A DNA stretch of 64,000 nt from Symbiodinium natans. Its lineage: Eukaryota; Sar; Dinophyceae; Suessiales; Symbiodiniaceae. Under the pieces are notes generated by a model. The model was not told where the DNA came from, made no database searches, and saw only the letters and a program-made list of their open reading frames with translations. The DNA is taken from NCBI GenBank assembly GCA_905221605.1, contig CAJNDS010002364.1, forward strand, positions 186,001-250,000, read 5' to 3'. Below are positions 1-14,000 of this stretch, one piece after another. The translations under genes were made by a program, and so were the position numbers. The number at the start of each line of letters is the position of its first letter. Within the stretch, counting starts at the first letter, position 1.

Positions 1-1087
1 TAGGGTTTACGCTGAAAACCTCCCTCCCACGGTTTAAAGTCAGGGCCTGGGTGTCTGTCATTGATTCTGCCAATCCCAACGCTCTAAACCCTGAGACGCG
101 AACGTGTCAACATCGCAAACTTAAAATGTGCATCTCCCATAATAGGGGGGGGGGGGGGGGGACCCCTTTTATACCCCAAATAGAGGAGAATCCCCTTAAA
201 GGAACTTCCCAAAAGGGTTTCGGTGGCTGACGGTAAGATCTGGGCACAAGCTCGAAGCCCTAAGCCCTATCCCGACCCCTCCCCACAGAGAGAGAGAGAG
301 AGATAGCTTGATAGATTGATTGATAGACAGATACACAGATATAAATAAATAAATAAATGTATATGTTTTTACAAGGAATCTGTGCTTGAAGCGTAGTGGC
401 TTTCGGCATACACTTCCAAAGACACGAAGGAATCCGTTCAACTTGGGATCTGGCTCCGGCAATCGTCGTAAGGTCTTGGGTTAGGGTTTAGGGTTTAGGG
501 GTTAGGGTTTAGGGTTTAGGGCTTAGGATTTAGGATTCAGGGCTTAGTCTCGCAACCCACTGCTTCGGCAGTTGGCCCCAATTAGGGTTTAAGGTTTAGG
601 GTTTAGGGTTTCGGGTTCAGGGTTTAGGGTTTAGGGTTTAGGGTTTAGGGTTTGGCTGTCTGCTCTTGTCATGTATTTGCTCTTTGCACGATCTGAGGTT
701 CTTTTGGTTTTCGCATGTCTAGGCAAGTCAGCTAGGACGCGTTTGCATCTTGTTCTGGGTTTGCCGGTAGGAAAAGCTCAACCCTAAACCCTAAACCATA
801 AACCCTAAACCATAAACCCTAAACCCTAAACCCTAGACCCTAAACCCTAGACCCTCAACGAGCCTAAGCCCGAACCCTCAACCATCACCCCCAGACTCCA
901 AGCCTGAACCCTAAAGTTTAGGGTTTAGGGTTTAGGCTTTAGGCCTGCACCCACAGAACGGTCATTAAACTCCCTAAACCCTAGTTCCGCATTAGAGAAG
1001 CAAGCATATTCCCTAAACCCTGAGCCCTAAACCCTAAACCCTGCACCTCAGACCCTAAACCCTAAACCCTAAACCCTACTCACCCAG
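1..1087. other. Telomere-repeat-rich stretch upstream of first recognised kinase exon
   Basis: Alternating TTTAGGG and CCCTAAA blocks (about 480-660, 780-850, 915-940, 1015-1078), a poly-G tract near 146-161 and a short GA run. The 5' exon(s) of the kinase should lie here or beyond the window, but none could be identified. Confidence 0.6.
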
Positions 1088-1145
1088 GCCAATACACAGT
1101 GCAAAAGTTGCTGGGCGCTGGCTGCTTCGGCCAGGTATGGCAGGG
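1088..1145 (+). CDS. Kinase exon A: glycine-rich loop
   Basis: Encodes QYTVQKLLGAGCFGQVWQ, the ATP-binding P-loop of the kinase. The acceptor is the cag at 1085-1087 after a CCCTAAA array. The donor GT at 1146 keeps phase with the next exon. A TTTAGGG array follows at about 1188. Confidence 0.85.
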
Positions 1146-4100
1146 GTCGCAGCCTGGCAACCATTGAAGCCACTTCAGGAGTTTTGGGTTTAGGGTTTAG
1201 GGTTTAGGGTTTAGGGTTTAGGGTTTAGGTTTCAGCGTCTCAAGTTCGAGCATTTACTAGGCCAGCAGTGTGTGTAGGCAACGGAAAACAAACCCACCCG
1301 CCCAAGTAATCCCATAACATGAAGAAAATAAAAAGTTTATTAATTTCTGTTCGGACGCACCAAGAGGCCAAACAATCACACAGACCTCGAGCTATTCCAT
1401 CCAGGAACTCTGAGTCCTGACCCTAAACCCTAAACCCTAAACTCTAAACCCTAAACCCTGAACCCTAAACCCTAACCTGAGTCAGCCAGCTGGCTTCGTG
1501 GCTCGCTGAGCCGCAGTGCGTGAACAATGGGTGGGCTAAAGGAGTTTAGGGTTTGGGGTTTAGGTTTGGGTTTAGGCCAAATTCGTGCTGAACAATGGGG
1601 GGGCCAAAGGGGTCAGAGGGGCCGAAATGGATCAAAAGGCCAAATTCGTGCTGAACAATGGAGGGGCCAAAGGGGTCAGAGGGGCCGAAATGGATCAAAA
1701 CGCCAGATTCGTGCTGAACAGAGATTGAAGAAGCTGGCTACAAAGTCAAAGCCAGGAGATCCCTGTCTCAGGGTAGTTTAATTGCCGCACTTGTCAAAAT
1801 GACTTTTTCATTTCCCAGAGCCTCTAAGTTTTGTTTCAGAGGCAAGGGTTTTTAAGCCTAACCCCGAACCCCCACCCCCAAACCCTAAGCCCTAAACCCC
1901 AAACCCTAAACCCCCAACCCTAAACCCTAAACCCCAAACCCCAAACCTTAAACCCTAAACCCCAAACCCCTAAACCCCAAACCCTAAACCCTAAACCCTA
2001 TATTGAGGGCTTCGGGGCTGCTGAGATACCAACCAGAGCATGGTCGGGTCGGGGTGGAGGGATTCAAAGGTGGGTGGAGGGTTCCGAACCCTAAACCCCA
2101 AACCCTAAACCCTAAACGCCGAGGAACAAGGACAAGGACCTCTCCGTAGCGATCAAGTTTGAGGACAACCAGGGAAAGAACACGCCGCTCAGAGAAAGCT
2201 GAGGGTCTGGAGGTTTTGGGGTTTTGGGGGGTTTTGGGGGTTTTTGGGGTTTTGGGGTTTTGCGGTTTTGGGGCTGAGGGAGACGATTTCGGGGTGTTTT
2301 CGGGTCCTGGGCGGGTTGTTTTTGCTCGGGGGCTTTCGGGTTTGGCTGGGGCTGGGTCTGCCAGCTCTTCATCTGGAAGCCCTAAACCCTAAACCCTAAA
2401 CCCTAAACGGTTCGCGGTACTCAATAACCCAGGAATTACGGAACTCATAACCTAGCTCTAACCATATTGGGGCACTTAAGGGGCTTATAAGTGGGTACAG
2501 TTTTTGCGCCAAATGGGATCCATGATAATTGGTCTGGCATCTTGAATTTTGATTTAGGAATTCTCTTTATTTAATTCGAGGAGGATTTCATCCTGGCGTT
2601 CGAAGGAATAAGATCTCCTTCTCTTCTCTCATTCGCATTTTTGGGCGCATATGTCGCTTGGACTCTCTGATTTCGATATGTCATATCTCTAATTCGGGTT
2701 TAGGGTTTAGGGTTTAGGGTTTAGGGTTTAGGGTTTAGGGTTTAGGGTTTAGGGTTTAGGGTTTAGGGTATGTTTGGGGTTTTTGGGGCCTGGCGGGCTT
2801 GCTCGCTTCTTCATTTTCCTTCCAGTCAGTCTTCAGACTGCTTATGCTGCGAATCTGCACCTCGTTCGGTCCCCTTAAGCCCTAAATCCTAAACCCTAAA
2901 CCCTAAATCCTGAACCCTAAACCGCAAAACTGCACCCTCAAATCCTGAGTGACCCTCCTCAGCACACACTGCCGACATGTTTTCTTGGCGCTATGCCCTC
3001 GTTTGGTATAGGGTGCTTAGGATGTTTAGGGTCTTTAGGGTGCTTTGGGTAGCATCACAGGGGTTGGGCTCGCAAACCCACCCTTGTTTAGGGTTTAGGG
3101 TTTAGGGTTTAGGGTTTAGGGTTTATTGCCAGAGGGTTTAGGGCGTAATTAGGGCCTAGGGTTTAGGGTCTTTAGAGTCAGAGAAGACGGCAAAGGTCTT
3201 TGCAGCTTCCCCATGAGCAGGTGCGAAGTGGGAGGGCGTTTGTCCGGGGGCTTCCGTCGCCTTAGGGTTCAGGGTTTTTTGTTCCCTAAACCTCTAAACT
3301 CGAAGCTACTGGTTGCTTAAGAACCCCCCCCCGACAAAAAAGAAGAATCTACTTCCTTTTAAGGGTAAGAAGTGGAATTGTTTCTTGGTGGTTCTTTGGG
3401 CAAATAGTCGTACACCCTAAGCCCGAATCCCTAAACTCCTCAACCCTAGACCCTTAAAACTCCGAACCCTAAGTCCCGTAAGCCTTAGTTAGGGAGGTAG
3501 GGAGAATAAGAACCCTAAACCCGAAACCCTAAACCCCAAACCCCAAACACTATAAACCCTAAACCCTACAAACCCTAAACCCTGAAAACCATAAACCCCA
3601 AACCCCAAACCTCAAACCCTATAAACCCCAAACCCTACAAACCCTAATCCCTAAACTCAAAACCCTGAACCCTGAACCCTGAACCCTGAACCCTGAACCC
3701 TGAACCCTAAACCCTAAACCCTAAACCCTTCCCTCAGCCCTGGAACCCTTCAGGGTTCGTGGCTCAGGGCATAGGGTTTAGGGCCCGACGCCCTAAGCCC
3801 GAATTCAACCTCCAGAGCCGCGGCTTGATAGCGAAGCGTTTAGGGGTTTAGGGTTTAGGGGTTTAGGGGTTTCGGGGTTTAGGGTTTAGGGTTTAGGGTA
3901 CGAATCCCCTAGGCCCAAGTAAAAGGCTTTCAAGCCCCCGAAGCCCCAACGTTATAAGCCCGAAACTTCCCAATCTCTTAAGCTTCAAAGCCTTAGAGCC
4001 CTAGAACCCTAGAACCCGAGAACCCGAAAACCCTAGCACCCTAAACCCTCAAATAGTCCTAACCCCTAGAACCCTAGAACCTGAGAGCCCTAGAGCCTAT

Positions 4101-7100
4101 ACCCTAAGCTGAAATAGCCCTAGAACCTGAGAACCCTAGAGCCTAAACCCTAAAACCTAAACCCTAAGCCCTGGAACCTGAGAACCCTAGAGCCTAAACC
4201 CTAAACCCCAAACCCCACACCCTAAACCCTAAACCCTAAACCCCAAACCCCAAGAACCCTAGACCCTAAACCCCCAAGTAGACCCCTCGCAGCCTCGGGC
4301 GGAGGACGTGTTGGCCATGCTCGCAGCCAACCCGCACCCTCAAGGATCAGCCTTGTTTGGGGTTTAGGGGTATAGGGGTATAGGGTTTAGGGTTTAGGGT
4401 TTGGGGTTTAGGGTTTGGGGTTTAGGGTTTTAGGGTTTCGGGCTTTAGGAGATTTAGGGCTTTCGTGTTTTAGGGTTCTGGGTTTGTAGGATTCCAGTGT
4501 TTATGGTTTTCGGTGTTTAAGGGTTTATAGGGTTATAGAAATTTATGGTGTAGGCCTTTAGGTTAAGGGCTCTGGGTGTTTTTAGGGCTTTAGCGTCTTA
4601 GGTTTGTGGGTTGTGCTTTCGGCACCCAGGTTGCCCAGTAGTACCATTTTCTAAACCTGCGCGAAAGCCTAGAGAGTATCCTTAAACCCTAAACCCTGAA
4701 CCTTAAACCCTAAACCCTAAATCCTAAACCCTAAACCCTAAACCCTAAACCCTAAGCCGCAGGATTTGCCAAGCTCTACTGGTACGGGGTCGAAGGCCGT
4801 TTCTCGTGCCTGGTCATGGCCACCTGGCCGGCGTGGGTCGGGTTGGTGAGTTCTTAGCTTAATTAGCGTTTAGGGCTTGAGTGTTTAGGGTTTAGGGCTT
4901 GAGGGTGTAGGATTTAGGGTTTCGGGTTCAGGGTTCAGGCTCACCGCAAACCCTAAAGCCTAAACCCTAAACCCTTAAGGGTTTAGGGTTTAGGGAAAGG
5001 GTTCAGGGTGTAGGGTTTAGGGTTTAGGGTTTAGCAGAGGGCATTCTTGGGTCTGCCAGTTGTGCCAGAGTAGTTGGTTCAGGGTTTAGGGTTTAGGGTT
5101 TAGGGTTTAGGGTTTAGGGTTTAGGGTTTAGGGTTTAGGGTTTAGGGTTTAGGGTTTAGAGTACTTTGAACCTCAGTATAACTGTACTTATAAGCCCCTT
5201 CAGTGTCCTAATGTGGTTATACCCCAAAACCTAAACCCTAAAACCCTAGGCCCCAGACCCTGAACCCCAAACCGCGGACCCTAAACCCTAAACCCTGACC
5301 CCCAAACCCTACACGCTAAACCCTCAACCTTCAACCCTAGACCCTAGGACCCTGAACCCTAAGACCCTAAGACCCTAAGACCCTAAGACCCTAAGACCCT
5401 AAGACCCTAAGACCCTAAGGCCCTAAGGCCCTAAGACCCTAAGACCCTAAGACCCTAAGACCCTAAGACCCTAAGACCCTAAGACCCTAAGACCCTAAGA
5501 CCCTAAGACCCTAAGACCCTAAACCCTAAACCCTAACCCTAAACCCTAAACCCTAAACCCTCTGTTCAAGCCGAGGAGATGCTCGGCTACTCCCTCGAGG
5601 AGCGCTTGCAGGGCTGTGGCGGGCAGTTCACGGCGCCCACCTGTGCCGCCCGGCTAGGCTTTAGGGTTTAGGGTTTAGAGTTTAGAGTTTAGGGTTTAGG
5701 GTTTAGGGTTTAGGGTTTAGGGTTTGGGGAGGGCAGGGTTCGGGGTTTAGGGTTTAGGGTTGTTGAAGCTTGTGGCGTAAGGTTTAGGCTTTAAGATGGT
5801 TCGGGGTTCAGGGTTTAGGGTTTCGGGTTTCGCGTTTAGGGTGGTGTAGGCTGCCTTGAACCCGAAACCCTAAACCCTAAACCCTAAACCGCTGAGGTAC
5901 TTGTCGCAGACCAGTGCCTGCGTCGGATTGAATACCTCCACTCCTGTGGAATGCTGCATCGCAACTCGGACTCCAGACCCCTTTCAAACCCCTAAACCCT
6001 GGTCAACTCTGCGTCCTTGCATGGGGGGGCGACCCATAGGTGGGTATGACGTTTGTACTTACATGTAGGGGAGGTTTAGGGTTTGGGGTTTGGGGTTCAG
6101 GGTTTAGGGTTTAGGGCTTCGGGTTTGGGGTTTTGGGTTGAGGGTTTAGGGTTTAGGGCTTAGGGCTTAGGGCTTAGGTTCAGGCTAGGGTTTGGGTCTT
6201 GGGCTAAGGGTTTAGGGGATCCCCATACCTCTGTCAAATCGTCAATGCGTAAACCAGCTGTGTGTATGCATTGATCTATATAACACATAGTAGTATAACA
6301 CATAATCGTATAACGCATAATAGTATAACACATAGTATAACACAAATTTTCTCATTCATGTAAGTCGGCGTTGCTTAAGCTTTGGGCTCGTGGGGTCCTG
6401 CAAAAGCCAGCTGTGCCAGAAGGCGAGTCATTCTGAGTGAACGTGCCAGATTCCAAGCCTGCGACCTCGAATGTCCCAGCCCTAAACCCGAAACCCTAAA
6501 CGTTAAACCCTAAACCTATAAACCCTAAACTGCAAGGCGACATCAAGCCCGAAAACTTCGTGCACCACGGCGGCAGGAAGAGCGTTCGTCAGTCTTTGGT
6601 TGGGACAAAGCTTGGAGTTTACAGTCTTACACTTGCAGCAGGACTTACTTCGCCTTTAGTTGAGCTTTAGATTTTTTGGGTTTCCTCATATAGCAGGAAT
6701 AATAAAGTTTCCCCTTTTTTCCCCTTGGCTATTGGAGAAGTAAGAAGAGCACCTTACACCAAGATGATCACGGAAAGAAGCCACAGGTTTTCCGAAGACG
6801 GAGATGGCAACGCATTGCCCAAACCCCGAAACCCCAAACCCCGAACCCCGAACCCCGAACCCTAAACCCTAAACCCTAAACCCTTGCCCTAAACCCTAAA
6901 CCCTAAACCCTAAACCCTAAACCCTAAACCCTAAACCCTAAACCCTAAACCCTAAACCCTATACCCTAACCTCAGGTTTGGCACCAAGAACAAAGTGCAC
7001 GTCATCCACCTGATTGATTTCGGACTGAGCAAGCGGCCTCTCGGTTGCAGAGCTCCAGGATTCGGGTTGGGGTAGTAGGGTCTAGGGTTTACGGTTTGGG

Positions 7101-8011
7101 GTTTAGGGTTAGGGTTTGTGTGCATCATGTATGCGGTGTGCTTTTGTTACGAGCGATAAAAAAGAAAAAGCTGAGTGGCGATCTCTCGCCCTCTGCACTT
7201 GATATTGTGCTCTTGCTTTCCATGCTTAGTTCAAATCCAAGTTCAGGAGATCCACGACCTCGGTTGCGCAGGGTGGCGGAGGGGTGTGATGCCGATTTTC
7301 ATCTCGCGTTCACTGTCCTGACCTGGTGGACACTACGCCAACACCTCACGCTACACCGATTTAGTGTTGGTTGCACATTGTGTTAAACTCTCCTTGCGTA
7401 GCCGTGGACACAGCCAATTTCGTTCAGCAGGCTGATTTTGTTGTGCTTTGTACAAGTTTCGCACAATTTCGCTAAAGCTCCTCAAGCTTTCTTGGATGCA
7501 CAGCGAACAACTGCAGGAATTTCGTGTTTTTTCAGACTCAACCGGCCTTACACAAGGATTGCTTCTTTGCGCTTTAATCTTACGTCAGGCTTAGGGTTTA
7601 GGGTTTAGGGTTTGGTGTTTAGGGTTTAGGGTATAAAGTTTAGGGCGTAAAGCCCCTACAAGCCCGCAAAGCGCTAGACCACAGGTACTACGACGGCAAG
7701 CACGCCACCATGAGGCTGGACGAGGGTTCCGCAGCAGGGTTTCGGGTTTAGGGTTTAGGGTTTAGGGTTTAGGGTTTGTATGGCCTACAAGCTGTAAATG
7801 TGACGGTTTTCCGTAGAGCCTTGAAGGCTCGAGCAATGCGAAGGGCGGCCATGGCCCGATCGTGTAGGGTTCGTAGTTCTTATCGGTATATACGGTAGCC
7901 TATACGTAAAACCCAAAACTATATATATATATACAAATATATATATATATATATATATATACCTAAGCCCTAAAACCTAAACCCTGAACCCGTAAACCCT
8001 AAACCCGAATA

Positions 8012-8043
<32 letters not shown>

Positions 8044-11000
8044 CGTCTCTATGCTCGACGTCCTGAACCTTAGATCCTGGGTGTCGGCGAGGACCAACCT
8101 CAGCCTTACCGGTACCGCCCGCTACGCCTCCATCAACGCGCACAAAGGCACAGGAACTTTTTTTGGGCGTGCTCCGGGTTTAGGGTTTAGCGTTTAGGGT
8201 TTAGGGTTTAGGGTTCAGGTTCAGGGTTTAGGTTTAGGGTTTAGGGTTTACGGTTTAGGGTTTAGGGTTTAGGGTTTAGGGGCTCTGGGATGTTGGTTTT
8301 GGGTCTTGGGTTGTTGCGTGCAGGGAAAAGGGGTGTGCATGTGAAGGGGGTTTTGGATTTAGAGTTGAAGCCTTGAAGCCAGTTGAAGCCTTAAACCCTA
8401 AACCCTGAACCCTCTCCGAGCCCCAAACCTCAAACCCCAAACCCGAAACGCAGGCATCGAGCAGAGTCGGAGGGACGACCTCGAGGCAGATGCGCAGGGG
8501 TGGAGAGGGTAGGTTTAGGGTTTCAGGGTTTAGAGTTTAGGGTTTCGGGTTTAGGGTTTAGGGTAATTGTAGAGTGCACCAAATCGGTTTAAATTCCCTA
8601 AGCCCCAAACCCCAAGCCAAAAACGAACCAAACTTATGAAAGGGCATAAGCCCACAACATGTTGATAAACCCTAAACCATAAACCCTCGTCCCCCTAAAC
8701 CCGAAACCCTAAACCCTAAATCCTCAAGGAGACAACAGTACATAACCCTTGTGTACACTATACATAGTATACACTATACATAGTAGGAGGGAGATGTGGG
8801 AGAGGTGTGGTTTAGGAGTTTTGGGGTTTTGGGGTTTAGGGTTTAGGTTTGGGGGTTTAGAAAGCTCTCCTTTGCCTACATGCTCCCCCCCCCCCCCCCC
8901 ACACCTTATCAACGTCATCTCTCAACCTAAGTCAACCAGGGGAGTACGACTCGTACCCCCCAACGTTGTGCCACGAAAGGTTCCCCTTAATATGCTCCTA
9001 CTCTGGCCCTCATATTCCCTCAGGGATCTGCACAACGGGCCCCCCACAACTCAAGAGAGCAACCTGAAAGGTCCAAGGCGCAACCCCCAGATAAAGTCAA
9101 GCCTTAAACCGACCCTAGGCCATCGGCCACATGTTGATGCCGCCTGGGAGCAGAGAGGTTTAGGGTTTAGGGTTTAGGGTTTAGAGGTTTTAGGGGGCTT
9201 TGGGGACGTGAGTGGTTCGCGTTTTCCCGGGTGTTCTAGAGCATGTTTGTTTGGGTTTCCGTTTCTGTTTTTTTTTTTTTAATGGGGGGGGGGGGAGGGT
9301 CGTTCTGGTGAGGCCTAAACCCGCAAACCCGAAACCGCATGTCGGGCCTGGGGTTATTTCTACAGCGAGGCCTTTGAACATCATCCCCAAGGGATCTTAA
9401 ATGCCTGCGTGGTTTACTTTGACATAGTTGGGTACCATTTTGCAGTTTTAAGGGTACTTAAACCCAATGAGGAATAGAAATTTAAATTCTTAATATTTTC
9501 CCAACCATGAACTAGTTTAGGGTTTAGAGTTTCGGTTGAAGAGTGAGAGGACACCTCGGCGAGGGTATCGGCATGCATTGGAGCCCTTTCAAAACTTAAT
9601 TCTACTGAGGGATGGACGGGATGGGTGGGGAGGGCGGTATGCAGCACGTACCCCGTTCGGGACTTCACTGAAACCTGGTGGGGGGGGGGGGGGGGGCAAA
9701 CCCTAAACCCCAAACCCCAAACTCTAAACCCTAAACCATAAGGCCGATGAGAAGAGAAGAGTGATTGTAAGCTTTGGAGGATCATGGTTTTTCATGACCG
9801 AAACCATCAAACCCAACAAGGTTTGGAGTGTTCAGATGTTTCTGGAGACCTTCGCCTGGGTTCAGGGTTTAGGGTTTAGGGTTTAGGGCTTAGGGTTTAG
9901 GGCTTAGGGCTTAGGGTGCAGGGTTTAGGGCTTACTTACTTCGCCTTTTGTTGAACTTTAAACTTTTTGGGTTTCCTTATTTAGCAGGAATGATAAAGTT
10001 TAACCTTTTTCCCCATGGTTATTGGAGAACTAAGCTTAGGGTTTAGGGGTTTAACTGGTTAAAGTGGTTTAAGGATTCAGGACAACAGCCTCATGAATTG
10101 AGCTTCAGACACCCCCAAATCCTCAAACCCTAAGTTAAGCGAACCGCAAAACCTAAGCCCCTTGACCCTAAACCCTAAACCCTAAACCCTACACCCTAAA
10201 CCCTAAACCCTAAACCCCAAACCCTAAACCCTAAACCCTAAACCCCAAACCCCAAAACCTAAGCCCCCTTGACCCAGGTGTTTCCTCAGAGGCACGCTGC
10301 CCTGGTCGGGCCTGCAGGCAAAGACGCAGGCCCCCGGGACAGGGTTTAGGGTTTAGGGTTTAGGTTTTGGGTTTAGGGTTTAGGGGTTAGGGCTTCGGGA
10401 TTAGGGTTTAGGGTTTAGGGTTTAGGGTTTCTTAGGGCTGCTTTGGCGATAGCCCCCTTGAAAATTATTATTTGCCTACATAAAACCCAAGAGGATATGA
10501 AACATATTATCTTATTTGAGGTTCTAAGGGGAGTACAGGTGGGGGTTTAAGGGTTTTAGGGTTCTAGGGTTTCAGGGTCTAGGTCTTTAAAGAGTCTATG
10601 GCGTTTAACGGGTTTAACTTATGATGTTTTAGGGCTTGCAGGGGGTTATTTGAAGGGGCTTCTTGTCGTGTTTAGGGCTTAGTGTAGGCAGGGCTAGGGC
10701 AAGCTCCAAAGCCCAAAGCCACAACCCCCATACCCCAAAGCCGGACACCCTAAGCCCGATTGCCGTACAGCCCCAAGAAAGCCCTAAGCCGCCGCCGAAG
10801 ACGGCCCAAGCCCTTCCCAACATCTATGGTTGAGGGTTTCGTGAGTTGCAGTCAATCCGAAACCCTAAACCCTAAAGTTCCTAAACCCTAAACCCTAAAC
10901 CCTAAAGTTCCTAAACCCTAAACCCTAAACCTTAAACTCTAAACCCTAAGCGCCAGACCCCTAAACTTCGGCAGCTCCTTGGGAATGCATGGATGCAGGT

Positions 11001-14000
11001 TGCTAAGACTAGGGTTCAGGGTTACGATTTCCCCTAAGAGGCCTGAATGCTAGTCAGTTTAAGGAGGGCAGGGGGCTAGGGTTTCGAGGCATTAGGGGGG
11101 GGGGGGGGGGGGTTAGGGAAGGATCCTTAGCTGGAGTGATCCTACTGAAACCCGAAACCCGACACGCCAAACCCTAAAGCCTAAACCTAAGCTCCCTTGC
11201 TTCCCTCTGCATCTTTGAGAACCCCCCACCCCCCCACCCCCCCCCACCCCACCAAGCGAAAACAAACTCTGCTGGATGGCGTCGTTACGCACCCGAAACC
11301 CTGAACCCTAAACGCTAAACCCTGAACCCTAAACCCAACATGTTGAGCCCTCAGTTACATACCCCCAGACCCCCCAAGCCCCTCAAACCGAAGGCCTAAA
11401 ACGCACAGGAGGAGAAAGATTCTAAGCCCTAAGCCCTCAGCCCTCAGCCCTCAGCCCTCAGCCCTAAGCCCTAAGCCCTAAGCCCTAAGCCCTAAGCCCT
11501 AAGCCTTAAGCTACCCCCCCCCCCAAAAAAAAAAAACAAATCTATATATATGTGTATAAACAAAACAAAAACGAAGCCCTAAGACCTCCAGGAGGAGAAG
11601 TATCGAAGGATCCGTGAGAAGAAGGCACGGCCCTGGCCGGGATTCCGAATTCGACCCCCTGGGAGCCAAAAAAGTAGATCCCATTTCAGGGGTTTAGGGT
11701 TTAGGGTTTTAGGGTTTTCGGGTTCAGGGTTTAGGGTGCAGGGCTTAGGGTTGAAAATTTATAGTATAGGGTACCTACCATTTGGGGGTTTGCTTTTTGG
11801 ATCCTCTCAGGGCTCTGGGGTGTGTCTTCATCGTTTTTTGGTCTTTAGGGCTTTAGGGTTATAGTACTTTGGGGTCTAAAACTTTAGGGGTTATAGGGCT
11901 TTGGGGTGTAAGGCTTTAGGGTTTCGGGCCTTAGGGTTTAGGACTGTAGGTTTTACGGTTGAGGCCATGTGATTTAAGGCTTAGGGTTTGGGTTTGGGGC
12001 TTGTGACCTTTAAGCCCTGTTGGGGCCTGGCCCTCCTAGTGTCAGTTGATTAGTCAATCTTCGGCGCTCGCAAAGCTAAACCCTAAACCCTAAACCCTAA
12101 ACCCTAGGCCCTAGGCCTAAGCCCTAAAGCCCTAAACCCTAAACCCTAAAACCCTAAGCCACTCTACGGAAGATTGTAGTGAGCCTCTACATATGGGCCT
12201 TCAAACTCCCGAATAAACCCTAAGCCTGTAGCCCTACACCCGTCCCCCCCCCCCCCCCAACCCTAAACCCCAAACCCGAAGCCCTTATAGGCCCTTTATA
12301 AGCCTCAACAAAACTCTGATAACCCCTAATAAGCCCTTGTAACTAGTCTTTCCTAAAGAAGCACCAAAGAATAAGATGGTCTTCCCTATCAGGACATAAA
12401 GGGGATTGTTGTCGTGATTTCTTTTGCTGGCGGTTCTGAAGCAAATAGCAGATAAGCACGTTTAAACCCTAAACCCATAACCCAAAAGACCCTATAAGCC
12501 CTTTAGCCCTGATTTCGGTGTGATTCGGCTTGCAGTAGGGCGTGTAGGGTTTAGGGTTTAGGTTCCGGAAACCTTAACGTTCTAAAACCTTAGCGGTACA
12601 GGGACCTAAAGCCTATTGAAGCTACAGATTTTGAAGCCTATAGACCACAAGGAGCGTGCTATAAGCCCAACAGATTCTAAACCCTCATCCACAGAAGTTC
12701 CTCAACCCTAAACCCTGAACCCTGAACCCTGAACCCTAAACCCTAAACCCTAAACCCTAAACCCTAAACCCTAAACCCTAAACCCTAAACCCTAAACCCT
12801 AAACCCTAAACCCTAAACCCTAAACCCTAAACCCTGACTTGAACCAGCCTTTTTTTGGGGAAGCTTCCGCCAGGAGAGCACCCCCCTTGAAGAGCTGTGC
12901 GCCGAGCATCCAGCGGAGACTTACCTCAACCCTAAACCGTCGGGAGTTCTTGTTTTAGAGCCCTAAACCCTAAACCCTAAACCCTAAAGCCCAAAACTCA
13001 ACACGATGGCCTCTGGGACTCGTAGGCTTATATAAAAAATGGGAGTCATAAGTGCCCATAAGCCTCAAAGAAGGGGAGGGGCCTTGTCGCGTTTTGGGAG
13101 GGGGGGGAACAACAATCCCTCTTAGACCCTAAACCCTAAACCCTAAACCCTATTAGTATCATTTAAGGGGGACCATCCCAAGGCTTACTGTTTTTCAGGG
13201 GTGAGGGTCATGTAGGGTTGGGGGAGGCCGCACAGGTGCGGCAGGAAGCCGGCAAAGATCCTTCACAGCATCGGGTTTTGGGTTTTGGGTTTAGAGGGCT
13301 TAGAGGGCTTAGGGTTTAGGGTTTAGAGGGTTTAGAGGGTTTACAGGGTTTAGAGAGTTTAAGGGCAGTTATAAGTGGGTTATAAGTACCATGAACCTCC
13401 AAGCAGGGCCTCTCAGGGCTTCCTGTGGCCTTGACTGACGCTATGTTGCTGTGATTAGGCTGTTGAATGGTCTCTGCAGCTTGCTAGGCAGATGCAACTT
13501 TCGTCACTTCCTCGTCCAGGTCGTGTTCCACCCACCGGGCCAAACACCACAAAGCGGAGTCTCTTGAGTGGAGCGCTCGTCTACGGCAAGTATGCCTTGA
13601 TCAATATGCTCGCGCCACACGCTCCCCTAGACCGCCTCAGCACCCAAGCCCTAAAATCCTCTAAACCCTCTAAACCCTCTAAACCCACTTGTAAGCCCCT
13701 TAAGTGCCCCAATGTCGTTATAATTGGGTTTTAAGTGCAGTTATGATTGGGCGATTACATGCCATGAACCTCCAAGTATGAAGCCTGTGAAGGCCCTTAG
13801 GTCCTTCAGCCCCCTAAGCCCCTTTGAAGTTCCTGCACCCAAATTGCACCCCAAACCCTAAATAAAGCCTAAGCCCTAACTGAGTGCTATAAGTACCTCA
13901 ACCCTAGACTCTAAGCCCCATGAAAATCCTAAGCTAACAAAACCTAAACCCCACAATGCCCTGCAGCCCCAAGAGGCTCAGCCCCTGTATAAGCCCCATC

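Noticed and set aside
4819-4855. Canonical GTGAGT donor after kinase exon D
   Set aside because: Using it adds about 10 residues between LVM and EMLGYSLE that CK1 lacks; the GC donor at 4819 gives a gapless join. Kept as an alternative.
7045-7386. 113-codon + ORF
   Set aside because: Begins in telomeric sequence inside the kinase intron between the DFG and YYDGKH exons; no motif and not needed by the gene.
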